From positions 1 through 64,000 of the forward strand of contig JADFDG010000006.1 of the NCBI GenBank assembly GCA_018262975.1: a stretch of 64,000 nucleotides of DNA, written 5' to 3'. The notes beneath the pieces are model-generated. The model saw only the letters and a program-made list of their open reading frames with translations, did no database searches and was not told where the DNA came from. Numbering within the stretch: position 1 is the stretch's first letter; each line of letters starts with the position of its first letter. The stretch is from Gammaproteobacteria bacterium. GTDB lineage: Bacteria > Pseudomonadota > Gammaproteobacteria > Pseudomonadales > JADFDG01. This document shows, in pieces, positions 40,380 to 49,667 of this stretch. A program made the translations under genes and the position numbers.

Positions 40380-42587
40380 TTACCGCCGCGTTTCCAGCAA
40401 CGGTCCCGTGGCTCGCGCCCGCTGCTGGGCGGCCGCCCGTGCCGCCGCCTGGCGCTGGCGGTAGATCTGTATCTGGTCGGCCAGCACGGTGCCGGCTTCC
40501 TGCATCATCGCCCGGTCGACCGGGCTCTCGGCGTTGTCGCCGGCCGCGGCCAGGTCGTCGTTGATCTTCTCGAGTTCCTCGAAGGACTTCAGCACCGCCT
40601 CGCCGCGGGCCTTGCGCCGCTTGTTCTCGATGTCCAGCGACTTCTGGCGCATCTGGTCGCGTTCCTGGCGACGGGTCGCCTCGTTCAGCGACACCTGTTT
40701 CTGCGCACGCGTCTGCTTGAGCAGCGCCAGCTGTTCGCGCACGTACTGGAAGTCCGGGTTGGTCGAGGTGCGCGCCTCGTTGCGCTTGCGCAACTCCGGC
40801 AGCATGGACGAGAAGTCGCCGATGCGCAGGTAGCGGGCAGGGCGGATGGTGTCCCACGGCATGGCGTTGGGCAGCGCGCTCTCGCCGATCTCGTCGAAAT
40901 CGACCAGGCTGGGGAACGCGACGTCCGGCAACACGCCCTGCAGCTGGGTGCTCTCGCCGCTGATGCGGTAGAACTTGGCCTGGGTGATCTTCAGTTGGCC
41001 CTGGTTGAGCGGGCGCAGCGTCTGCACGGTACCCTTGCCGAAAGTCTGCTCGCCGATCACCAGGCCGCGGCCGTAGTCCTGGATCGCGGCGGCGAAGATT
41101 TCCGAGGCCGATGCGGAGAAGCGGTTGACCAGCACGGCCAGCGGACCGTCATAGCGCACTTCCGGATCGTAGTCGCCGTCCGGTTCAACCTTGCCGTTGG
41201 CCCAGCGCACCTGCACGACCGGTCCGGTGCGGATGAACAGGCCGACCAGCGACTGGACTTCCTCCAGCGATCCGCCACCGTTGTTGCGCAGGTCCAGCAC
41301 GATGCCGTCGATCTTTTCGGCGCGCAGTTCGTCAACCAGCTTGGCAACGTCGCGGGTGGTGCTGCGGTAATCGGGGTCGCCGCGATGGGCTGCGTCGAAG
41401 TCGATGTAGAAGGTGGGCAGGGTGATGACGCCGATACGGAACTTCTGGCCCTGCGAACCAACCTCGATCACCTGCTTGCGCGCGGCCTGCTCCTCGAGCT
41501 TCACCGCGTCACGCACCAGCGACACCACCCGGGTCTCGGAGCTGTCCTTGGCGGTGGCGGGGATGATTTCCAGGCGGACCTGCGAGCCCTTCTCGCCGCG
41601 GATCAGTTCCACGACCTCGTCCAGTCGCCAGCCGATCACATCCACCAGTTCGCCATTGCCCTGGGCGACGCTGACGATGCGGTCGTTGGGGCGCACCTGG
41701 CCCGAACGCTCTGCCGGGCTGCCCGGCACCAGCTTGACGACCTTGGTGTATTCGTCTTCCTGTTGGAGTACCGCGCCGATGCCCTGCAGTTGCAGCGACA
41801 TGTTGATGTTGAAGTTCTCGCTGGTCTGCGGCGAGAGGTATTCGGTGTGCGGGTCGTAGAGCGCGGTGAGGGCGTTCATGTAGGTCGAGAACGCATCCTC
41901 GGCGCGCATCTGCAGCGTGCGGTTGAGCTGGTTGCGGTAGCGCTTGGCCAGCAGCTTCTGCACTTCGGCATCGGGCTTGCCGGACAGGCGCATGTCGAGG
42001 ATCGCGGCCTTCAGGCGGCGACGCCAGATGTCATTCATCTCGGCCTTGGTGGCCGGCCAGCGGGCTTCCTTGCGCTCCAGTTCGATGAATTCGTCCTTGC
42101 CGAAGTCGAAGCGGCCGACCCCCTTGTCCAGTTCGCCGACCAGGTATTGCAGGCGCTCGACCACGCGCAACTGGTAGCGGTTGAAGACCTGGAAGGCCGG
42201 GTCGAGATCGCCCAGGCGCAGCGCACGCTCGAAGCGGGGCTTGAGTTTCTCGAGTTCGGCGATGTCGCTGGCGTAGAAGTAAATGCGCTGGTCGTCGAGT
42301 GCGCGCAGGTACTCGTCGAACAACTTGCCGGCCAGCGCGCCGTCCACCGGCTGCTGGCGGTAGTGCGACTGCAACTGCCGCACGACATTGATCCCCGCCT
42401 TGACCTCCTCGCGCTCAGGTGCCAGCAGGGGCGGGCGCGCCGCCAGTGCCGCCGCGGTGTCATCCACCAGGTTGGCGGCGGTGGTGGAGCCGGCGGCCAG
42501 CAGCGTCAGCAGGCCGGCAGCCAGCAGGCGGGCCGCACGCGGGAACTTGGACATCAGGGCGAAGCGATCCGGGGTCATGGTCGGCAT
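40380..42587 (-). CDS. prc: Carboxy-terminal (tail-specific) processing protease
   Basis: Prc/Tsp is a periplasmic serine protease that degrades proteins with nonpolar C-termini and trims envelope proteins. The 735-aa protein has a signal sequence (RAARLLAAGLLTLLAAGSTT), an N-terminal helical domain, a PDZ domain (about 240-330; LQGIGAVLQQEDEYTKVVKL) and the S41 catalytic core with the Ser in RFSASASEIF (about 490) and Lys in TFGKGTVQ 25 residues later. The C-terminal DUF3340-like helical part is complete. The start is ambiguous among 42587, 42578 and 42554; the last places the signal peptide at the very N-terminus. Confidence 0.94.
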   Translation of the reverse strand: MPTMTPDRFALMSKFPRAARLLAAGLLTLLAAGSTTAANLVDDTAAALAARPPLLAPEREEVKAGINVVRQLQSHYRQQPVDGALAGKLFDEYLRALDDQRIYFYASDIAELEKLKPRFERALRLGDLDPAFQVFNRYQLRVVERLQYLVGELDKGVGRFDFGKDEFIELERKEARWPATKAEMNDIWRRRLKAAILDMRLSGKPDAEVQKLLAKRYRNQLNRTLQMRAEDAFSTYMNALTALYDPHTEYLSPQTSENFNINMSLQLQGIGAVLQQEDEYTKVVKLVPGSPAERSGQVRPNDRIVSVAQGNGELVDVIGWRLDEVVELIRGEKGSQVRLEIIPATAKDSSETRVVSLVRDAVKLEEQAARKQVIEVGSQGQKFRIGVITLPTFYIDFDAAHRGDPDYRSTTRDVAKLVDELRAEKIDGIVLDLRNNGGGSLEEVQSLVGLFIRTGPVVQVRWANGKVEPDGDYDPEVRYDGPLAVLVNRFSASASEIFAAAIQDYGRGLVIGEQTFGKGTVQTLRPLNQGQLKITQAKFYRISGESTQLQGVLPDVAFPSLVDFDEIGESALPNAMPWDTIRPARYLRIGDFSSMLPELRKRNEARTSTNPDFQYVREQLALLKQTRAQKQVSLNEATRRQERDQMRQKSLDIENKRRKARGEAVLKSFEELEKINDDLAAAGDNAESPVDRAMMQEAGTVLADQIQIYRQRQAAARAAAQQRARATGPLLETRR

Positions 42588-42660
42588 CTTGGGCCGCGAA
42601 GGCGGCGTAACCGGTGAATGGTAGATAGGGTGGTGCGTGCTGGCAACGCGGGGTTATCCG

Positions 42661-43557
42661 TCAACCGACACCGAGCACCTCGCGCAGCCGCCGCATGGCC
42701 TGGACCAGGGAAGCGGTCTCGACCAGGGCCGCCGCGGCAAACTCGGCCGCCGGGTCCTCCAGGGCGTCGGCCTCGCTGGCGTCCTCGTCCGTTTCAAGGC
42801 GGGTGGCACGCAGGGTCAGGTCCTCGCCGAGCCGGAAACGCAGGCGCTCGGCCCACAACACCTCCAGTTCGACGACTTCAAAGCCGGCTTCGATGTGACC
42901 CGCCGCATCGGCGGCAAGTTCCGCCGACCCGCGTACGCGGACCACGCGCTGGCGGTCACGCGGGTCGCGCAGTACGCAGGTGGTGCCCGAGGCCAAGGTG
43001 GCCGGCAGGCGGTCGCTGCGCAACCAGCGGGTCAGTTGCGCCGGCACCGGCTTGGCGATTTCCGGCAGGCGCAGGGGCAGGGTGCCCATGGCCGCGCGCA
43101 CGGCCTCCACCAGGCGATCAGCGGCGCTGGCGGTGACCGCATCGGTCAGCACCAGCCCGGCCTCGGCATCGATCAGCAAGGGGTAGCGACGGCTGCGGGT
43201 GAAGGCGCGTGGCCGCAGTTCGGCCAGCACGCGCTCCTTGAGGTCCGCCACTTCACGCCGCCCGGCCGGGCGGCCCTTCTCCGCTGCCAGTTCGCGGGCA
43301 CGGCGCATGACCTCTTCGCGGACGACGGCGGCGGGCACCACGCGCTGCTCGACGCGCAGCATCATCAACTGGCGTTCGCCGAGTTCCAGCACCAGCGGCC
43401 CATCCTCGCTGCCGTCGGGCGACACCCAGCCGGCGCTTTCCGGTTGCTGCGGGCGGCAGGACTCGAAGCGCAACGGCTCGAGTTGCTCGATGAGTCGGGT
43501 GGTGCGGGGACGGCCCCGACCGGTGAAATCGAAGGTGCGCAGGTTGCGGAACAGCAT
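42661..43557 (-). CDS. rdgC: Recombination-associated protein RdgC
   Basis: RdgC is a ring-forming double-strand DNA-binding protein that restrains RecA. The 298-aa frame opens with the diagnostic MLFRNLRTFDFTGRGR and contains GWVSPDGSEDGPLVLELGER, REEVMRRARELAAEKGRPAG and VLRDPRDRQRVVRVRG. The start at 43557 is set by family alignment; the longer upstream extension is not conserved. It is divergent from the Spm-like gene with 76 bp between. Confidence 0.95.
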   Translation of the reverse strand: MLFRNLRTFDFTGRGRPRTTRLIEQLEPLRFESCRPQQPESAGWVSPDGSEDGPLVLELGERQLMMLRVEQRVVPAAVVREEVMRRARELAAEKGRPAGRREVADLKERVLAELRPRAFTRSRRYPLLIDAEAGLVLTDAVTASAADRLVEAVRAAMGTLPLRLPEIAKPVPAQLTRWLRSDRLPATLASGTTCVLRDPRDRQRVVRVRGSAELAADAAGHIEAGFEVVELEVLWAERLRFRLGEDLTLRATRLETDEDASEADALEDPAAEFAAAALVETASLVQAMRRLREVLGVG

Positions 43558-43633
43558 GGCGGCAGCAGGCGGGCAGTGCGGGCGCGCATTATGCGCGCTG
43601 GCCCGGTGGCCGGCCAGCGCGCCCGCCCGCATA

Positions 43634-44893
43634 ATGCCCGTTCGACCGCCATGGAAGTCCCGCGTGCTGCACCGCGTCTGGTTCTCGTTGTTCGCCATCG
43701 GCTTCGTCGCCGCCACCTGGCAACTCCTGGCGCACGGCGACGCATCGCTCTACGGCGCCATTGTCGAGGCCTGCTTCGCGATGGCGAAACTCTCGGTGGA
43801 GATTGCCATCGGCCTGGTCGGCGCGCTGGCCCTGTGGCTGGGCCTGTTCCGCGTCGCCGAGCAGGCGGGCCTGATCGCCGCCATATCCCGCCGGCTCGAC
43901 CCGGTCTTCCGCGTGCTGATGCCCGGGGTGCCGAGTGGCCACCCGGCGGTGGGCGCGGTCACCATGAACCTGTCGGCCAACATGCTCGGGCTGGACAACG
44001 CCGCCACGCCGCTGGGCCTGAAGGCCATGCGCGAGTTGCAGTCGCTCAATAGCACGCCGGAGCGCGCCACCGATGCGCAAATCCTGTTCCTGGTGCTCAA
44101 CACGTCCAGCGTGACACTGCTGCCGGTGTCCATTTTTGTCTACCGGGCCCAGCAGGGCGCGGCCGACCCGGCCCTGGTGTTCCTGCCCATCCTGCTCGCC
44201 ACCACCTGCTCGACCCTGGCGGGCCTGCTGGTGGTGGCCGCCCTGCAGCGGTTGCCGCTGTGGCGCCTGCTTGCGCAGTGGCCAGTGGTGGTGGGCATCG
44301 CCGCCCTCGGGGCGCTGCTGGCCACCCTGATGATCCTGCCGCGCGAGGCCGTCGCCGGCGTGTCGTCGGCGGCCGGCAACATCGCCTTGCTGGGCATCAT
44401 CATGACCTTCCTGGCCGTGGGCCTGTGGCGTGGCCACGATATCTATTCCTCCTTCATCGAGGGCGCCGAGGAGGGCTTCCGCACGGCGGTGGCACTGATT
44501 CCGTACCTGGTCGCCATGCTGGTCGCCGTCGGCGTGCTGCGGGCCAGCGGGGCGCTGGACGCACTGCTGGCACTGCTGCGCAACGGCGTGGCCTGGGGTG
44601 GCTTCGACACCCGCTGGGTCGACGCCATGCCCACCGCACTGGTCAAGCCGTTCAGTGGCAGCGGTGCGCGCGCCATGATGCTGGAGACCATGCAGACCCA
44701 TGGCGTGGATTCCTTCGCTGCCCGTCTGGCCGCGGTCATCCAGGGCAGCACCGAGACGACTTTCTACGTCCTCGCGGTGTATTTCGGCAGCGTCGGCATC
44801 CGCCACGCCCGCTATGCGCTGTGGTGCGGCCTGCTGGCCGATGCCGCCGGGGTGGTGGCCGCCATCGCCGTCTGCTACGCCTTCTTCGGCTGA
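43634..44893 (+). CDS. Spore-maturation-like (SpmA-SpmB fusion) nucleoside-recognition membrane protein
   Basis: This 419-aa polytopic protein is a fusion of SpmA- and SpmB-like halves, each with a Gate/nucleoside-recognition domain (about 45-150 and 285-395). Conserved segments include MNLSANMLGLDNAATPLGLK, ILFLVLNTSSVTLLPVSIFV and PFSGSGARAMMLETMQTHG. Despite the name it is widespread in non-sporulating proteobacteria, where its substrate is unknown. At least eight hydrophobic helices are visible. The ATG at 43634 is the most reasonable start. Confidence 0.88.
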   Translation: MPVRPPWKSRVLHRVWFSLFAIGFVAATWQLLAHGDASLYGAIVEACFAMAKLSVEIAIGLVGALALWLGLFRVAEQAGLIAAISRRLDPVFRVLMPGVPSGHPAVGAVTMNLSANMLGLDNAATPLGLKAMRELQSLNSTPERATDAQILFLVLNTSSVTLLPVSIFVYRAQQGAADPALVFLPILLATTCSTLAGLLVVAALQRLPLWRLLAQWPVVVGIAALGALLATLMILPREAVAGVSSAAGNIALLGIIMTFLAVGLWRGHDIYSSFIEGAEEGFRTAVALIPYLVAMLVAVGVLRASGALDALLALLRNGVAWGGFDTRWVDAMPTALVKPFSGSGARAMMLETMQTHGVDSFAARLAAVIQGSTETTFYVLAVYFGSVGIRHARYALWCGLLADAAGVVAAIAVCYAFFG

Positions 44894-45039
44894 CCCGCTG
44901 CGCCCCGCCATCCCCTGCGTGGTGGATGGCGGGGGCGGTGGCCGGCCTGCTACATTCTGTGGCCATACCACTTCAGGACAGGGGCGGCTCCCGCGGATGA
45001 TCCCGCCGGCCGCGCCAGGGACCCGAGACAAGATCTCAA

Positions 45040-48000
45040 ATGGATGACAACCGCGCCCACCGCCGCCTGAACGTCGACTTCGACGCGTTCATCACTACTT
45101 CCGGGCTGCGGGACCATCCCTGCAAGGTCCGTGACTTCTGTCTGGGCGGCGCCCTGCTGTCTTTCGACGATCCCTTGCGACCCACGCCGCCGGCGGTGGG
45201 CATGATCGAGCGTGGCATGCCCGTGGAAATCCGCGTGATGACCCGCTCGCCGGGCTTCCGCGAGACCTACACCTTCGCGGCCACCGTGGCCCGTCGCGAG
45301 CAGCACTCGCTGGGCGTGGCATTCAGCAACCCCGACCCGACCTCGCTGATGGCGCTGCAGAGCCTGGCCAACGCCAACAGCGCCCAGCAGCGCATGAACC
45401 AGCGCGGCGAGGTCCGCAAGTCGCGCGTCGACGAGGCGCAGGTGCGCCGGTCGGTGGCATTGTTGCGTGACATTGTCCGCGACTCGCTCAACGACCTGCC
45501 GAACCAGTTGCTGGCGCAGAGCCAGAAGCCGATCACCGAGCTGGCGAACAAGGCCTCCAGCGACGAGGACTACAACCACCTGCTGGACAGCATCTCCACG
45601 CTGCGTCGCTATGCCCCCGGCCTGCAGACCGGCTTTCTCCAGCAGGCCACCAAGGCGCTGGACGAACTGGCCAACTGGCAGCCCGGTGCGCTGATGCCGG
45701 GCAACGGCAATGCTTCCAAGTTGTCGCTGATCGACAAGAACGCCTTCGAGGACTGGCTGGCGCTGAAAGTCATGGTTTCCCGCGCCGAAGCCGAGTGCAA
45801 GGAGCCCCTGTTCGAATTGCAGATCCGCCTCAACGAGTTGTTCGGTCTGCAGTTGGGCGTGCAGAACAATCCCGTTGGCCCCGGTGTCTTCTTCCAGGCC
45901 CTGGGCGAACCGATCCAGAAGATGAAGCTGCCCAAGCCGGTCGAGCAGTTGCTGCTCAAGGCGCTGGAAAACGCCATGCTGGATCGCCTGCGGGCATTGT
46001 ACCCACGCATGAATCAGGCGCTGGCCGACGAAGGCGTGCTGCCGGATCTCGAGGTGGGCAAGTACGCGAAGGTGCAGCCGGGTCCGTCGCCGGGTGTTGC
46101 GCGCACGAAGCCTGCCGATGCGCCCGCGCGACCGGCAGCGCCGATCCCTCCGGTCGCGGTGCCCCAGGCGGCTGCACCGGCTGCCGCCGACGCGTCGGCG
46201 TCTGCTGATGCCCCGGTCCCCGCTGCGCCCAGGGCGACACCGCCTCCGGCAGCGACCCCGCCCGCTGCCACGGCACCTGCAGCCAATTCACCTGCCGTGG
46301 AGCGGGGCACGAACAAGCCGGTTGCCGAAGTGACCGCGCCCGCTGCGCCGGCCGCGCGCCCGCCCGCCGGTGGTGATCGCGCCGCGCTCGCCGTGCGCCA
46401 GTTTGAACTGCAACAGAAGATTGCCCGCCAGGCCTATTCGACCGTGCAGAAGTTGCTCGCCGCCCGCCAGACGGCGGCGATGCCTGCGGGTAATGCCGCC
46501 GCTGCCGTCGCCGGCGCGCCGATGGCAGCGCCGGCGCCTGCATGGGAGGCGCCAGTGGTGGCAAGCGCGCTGGAAAACATCCAGAAAATGCCGGCCCCGG
46601 CCGATGCGCCGGCACCGCCGCTGCGCGAGCGACTGCAGCGGGCGCTGGACCCGGAGGGCAAGTCCGGCAAGGTCCTGCCGGCACCGCAGGCCGCCGCCGC
46701 CGAGACCGTCGATGAACTCTTCGAGGGCATGCTCGGCACGCCGTTGCTGCGCGAGGAAACCAAGCCGCTCATCCGTCGCCTCGACGTGCCGTTCCTCAAG
46801 CTGGTGCTGGCCGACCAGGAATTCCTGTCGAATGACCAGCACCCGGCGCGCCAGGTGCTCAACCGGCTGGCCTCGCTGGGCGCCCGCGGCGCGATGACCA
46901 CGCCCCAGCAGCACCAGCGCATGAGCGGCGTGGTCGATGACGTGGTGGAGCGCTTCGAGCACGACATCACCGTGTTCCGCGAGGCGCTCGGCGTGCTCGA
47001 GCAGATGCTCGAGCAGCAGCGCAAGGTCTACCAGCACAATCTCCAGCGCGTTCGCCAGTCGAGCGAGGGCCAGCACCGCATCGTCGCTGCACGCCGCAAG
47101 GTCATGCAGACGCTGGAATCCCGCATCGGCGGGCACCGTGTCCCGCGGGCGCTGTTGACGCTGCTCGATTCCGGCTGGCGCGAGTCGCTGGTGAACACCC
47201 TGCTGCGCCATGGCGCCGACAGCCACGAATGGCGGGAGCAGTTCGGGGTGGTGGACCAGATGGCGCGCGGCATCGACGCGCCGGGACAGGTCGACATGAA
47301 GGCCCTGCTGGCCACCATAAAGAAGGGCCTGTCCAGCCAGGCCGGTGGTGCGGTCAATCGCGACAACGTGGTCAGCGAACTGCGCACGCTGTTCACCGCC
47401 ATGTCGTCCGGCCAGCCGGAAGCGGTGCCGGCAGTGGAAGTACCGCCGGGTGCCATCGACGCGGACAGCCACAACCGTGCCGCCGCGTCCGACGAGTCCC
47501 TCGGGCGCTGGGTTCGCCGTGCCCGCGAGATCGACGTCGGTGACTGGGTGGAATTCGGCGCCGAGGACGGCGAGGACGCCCAGCAGGCGCGTCTGGCCTG
47601 GCGTGACGAGGACTCCACGCAGTTCGTGTTCGTCAACCTGCAGGGCATGAAACTGCTCGATCTCGACTGCGACAGCCTTGCGCGTGCACTGCGCGATGGC
47701 CGTGCGCACCGCATCGAAGACCCGGAGACTCCACTGGTCGACCGTGGCCTCGAGGCCATGGTGCAGAAGGTGTATGGCCAACTGGCGCACCGCGCCACCC
47801 ACGACGAGCTCACCGGGCTGTACAACCGCAAGGAGTTCGAGAAGCGCCTGCTCGGGCGTGTGGCCGGGATCAAGGAGGGCGAGGCGCCCTGGCTGCTCTG
47901 CTGGCTCGATCTCGACCAGTTCAAGGTCATCAACAGTACCTGCGGCTTCGAGGCCGGCGACGAACTCATCAAGCAGGTGGCGAAGACCATCGTCGGCCAT

Positions 48001-49065
48001 GCCGGCCAGGAAGCCTACGTGGCGCGGCTGGGCGGCGACGAGTTCGCGGTATTCGCGCCGGTCGGCAGCGATACCCCGAGCAAGCGCCCGGTGGACAATA
48101 TCCTGCGCGGCATCGATGAGCTGCGCTTCCAGTGGCAGGGCAAGTCCTTCCCGGTGGCCGCCAGCGCCGGCGTGGTGTTCATCGGCAACGGCCTGACGCC
48201 GGGCGAAGACCTGATGAAGGCCGCGGAGGCTGCCTGCTACACCGCCAAGGAAGCCGGTCGCAACCGCGTGCACGTGTTCCAGGAAGGCGATGCGCAGGTC
48301 ACCCGCCGCGACGACATCATCAAGTGGGTGTCGCGCCTCAACCACGCCATCGAGCACGACAAGCTGCAACTGCGTTGCCAGCGCATCGAGCCGGTCGACC
48401 CGCAGTCCGGCCTGTTGCCGCACTACGAGATCCTCATCGCCGTCGAGGACGAGAACGGCGAGTTCATCCCGCCCAGCTCGTTCATGCAGGCGGCGGAGCG
48501 CTACAACCGCATGCACGCGGTGGACCGCTGGGTGATACACAACGTCATGCAGTGGATGCACGACCACCCGGAAAAGATGGCCACCGTCGGCGGGTTCTCC
48601 ATCAACCTGTCGGGGCAGTCGCTCAACGACGAGAAACTCACCACCTACGTGCTGCAGCAGGTGCTGGACAGCGCCGTCGCCCGCGAGAAGGTCACCTTCG
48701 AGGTCACCGAGACGGCGGCCATTGCCAACCTGTCGGATGCCGCCGACTTCATCCGCGAGATGCAGGCGGTCGGCTGCAAGTTCTCCCTGGATGACTTCGG
48801 CTCGGGGCTGTCGTCGTACAGCTACCTGAAGAACCTGCCGGTGGACTACGTGAAGATCGATGGCGCCTTCATCCGCGACATCCACCGCAACGCGTCCGAC
48901 TACATGATGGTCCGCTCGATCAACGAGATGGCCCATTTCATGGGCAAGCGCACCATCGCCGAGTACGTGGAGAGCGACGAGATCCTCGCCAAGCTGCGCG
49001 AGATCGGCGTGGACTTCGCGCAGGGCTACGGCATCGAGCGGCCGAAGCCGCTCAGCCAGCTCTGA
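45040..49065 (+). CDS. PilZ-DUF1631-GGDEF-EAL cyclic-di-GMP signalling protein
   Basis: This very large cytosolic protein (1341 aa) starts with a PilZ domain (about 4-110; NRAHRRLNVDFDAF, VRDFCLGGALLSF). A DUF1631 region (about 125-740) follows, interrupted by a Pro/Ala-rich linker (about 345-440). A second PilZ-like segment lies near 835-880. The GGDEF domain has an intact LGGDEFAVF (about 997) and should make c-di-GMP. The EAL domain has YEILIAVED where ExLxR is expected, so substrate Arg is replaced, although DDFGSG (1251) and NLSGQ are kept. Diguanylate cyclase with a regulatory EAL is the best guess. No membrane segments are seen. Confidence 0.92.
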   Translation: MDDNRAHRRLNVDFDAFITTSGLRDHPCKVRDFCLGGALLSFDDPLRPTPPAVGMIERGMPVEIRVMTRSPGFRETYTFAATVARREQHSLGVAFSNPDPTSLMALQSLANANSAQQRMNQRGEVRKSRVDEAQVRRSVALLRDIVRDSLNDLPNQLLAQSQKPITELANKASSDEDYNHLLDSISTLRRYAPGLQTGFLQQATKALDELANWQPGALMPGNGNASKLSLIDKNAFEDWLALKVMVSRAEAECKEPLFELQIRLNELFGLQLGVQNNPVGPGVFFQALGEPIQKMKLPKPVEQLLLKALENAMLDRLRALYPRMNQALADEGVLPDLEVGKYAKVQPGPSPGVARTKPADAPARPAAPIPPVAVPQAAAPAAADASASADAPVPAAPRATPPPAATPPAATAPAANSPAVERGTNKPVAEVTAPAAPAARPPAGGDRAALAVRQFELQQKIARQAYSTVQKLLAARQTAAMPAGNAAAAVAGAPMAAPAPAWEAPVVASALENIQKMPAPADAPAPPLRERLQRALDPEGKSGKVLPAPQAAAAETVDELFEGMLGTPLLREETKPLIRRLDVPFLKLVLADQEFLSNDQHPARQVLNRLASLGARGAMTTPQQHQRMSGVVDDVVERFEHDITVFREALGVLEQMLEQQRKVYQHNLQRVRQSSEGQHRIVAARRKVMQTLESRIGGHRVPRALLTLLDSGWRESLVNTLLRHGADSHEWREQFGVVDQMARGIDAPGQVDMKALLATIKKGLSSQAGGAVNRDNVVSELRTLFTAMSSGQPEAVPAVEVPPGAIDADSHNRAAASDESLGRWVRRAREIDVGDWVEFGAEDGEDAQQARLAWRDEDSTQFVFVNLQGMKLLDLDCDSLARALRDGRAHRIEDPETPLVDRGLEAMVQKVYGQLAHRATHDELTGLYNRKEFEKRLLGRVAGIKEGEAPWLLCWLDLDQFKVINSTCGFEAGDELIKQVAKTIVGHAGQEAYVARLGGDEFAVFAPVGSDTPSKRPVDNILRGIDELRFQWQGKSFPVAASAGVVFIGNGLTPGEDLMKAAEAACYTAKEAGRNRVHVFQEGDAQVTRRDDIIKWVSRLNHAIEHDKLQLRCQRIEPVDPQSGLLPHYEILIAVEDENGEFIPPSSFMQAAERYNRMHAVDRWVIHNVMQWMHDHPEKMATVGGFSINLSGQSLNDEKLTTYVLQQVLDSAVAREKVTFEVTETAAIANLSDAADFIREMQAVGCKFSLDDFGSGLSSYSYLKNLPVDYVKIDGAFIRDIHRNASDYMMVRSINEMAHFMGKRTIAEYVESDEILAKLREIGVDFAQGYGIERPKPLSQL

Positions 49066-49074
49066 GGGGGAGGG

Positions 49075-49530
49075 TTACAGGTCGTCGAGGCGCATGGCCT
49101 GGCGAACCATGCGCAGCTTTTCCTGGCGCTCGAGGTTGACCAGGTTGGTGAACGCCTCGCGCGCCTCCGGCAATTCGCTGTTCATGGCGATCAGCTGGTA
49201 GAGGTCGATGATGCAGTCGTCCAGCTGGATGGCCAGGTCGATGATGCCGGCGTTGTCCAGCTCGCTCACCGGGCGCGCCGGCGGGATGCACTTCACGAAC
49301 TCGCCACCGAGCTCCTGGCTGAACCAGGCGTTGCGGACCTTGTCGGCCGTTTCCTGGCTGTAGCGCGCGAGCACCTGCGACATGTTCTGTTCATGGCGCG
49401 CCAGGTAGTCCAGCAGCAATTTCACCCGTTCCTTCTGCGCTTCGCCGGACAGCCGCTCGTAGTAACGGGCCAGGCCCTCGTGCAGGCCGGAGGCTTGTTC
49501 GAGCAGGTCGCGGGCAGTCTGGAAGCGCAT
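49075..49530 (-). CDS. Ferritin-like-type helical protein (151 aa)
   Basis: The start at 49530 has a strong GGAGGA. The protein is all-helical: MRFQTARDLLEQASGLHEGL, YYERLSGEAQKERVKLLLDY, LARHEQNMSQVLARYSQETA and a C-terminal IIDLAIQLDDCIIDLYQLIA. Spaced Glu and ARHEQ residues resemble the ferritin-like/rubrerythrin superfamily, but a full iron site cannot be confirmed. It is convergent with the c-di-GMP gene (9 bp apart, no terminator seen) and divergent from the LonB gene. Confidence 0.72.
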   Translation of the reverse strand: MRFQTARDLLEQASGLHEGLARYYERLSGEAQKERVKLLLDYLARHEQNMSQVLARYSQETADKVRNAWFSQELGGEFVKCIPPARPVSELDNAGIIDLAIQLDDCIIDLYQLIAMNSELPEAREAFTNLVNLERQEKLRMVRQAMRLDDL

Positions 49531-49667
49531 GAGTATTCCTCCGGGGAACGGGTTGGCGATGCCCCAAGCATAACCAAGCCGGGGCCGGTGCGGTTGATGG
49601 CGGTCAACGCCGGCCGGGCATTGCCCCCTGTGGTATCGTTCGGTCCTTCCGTTTCCCGTTTCCCGGA

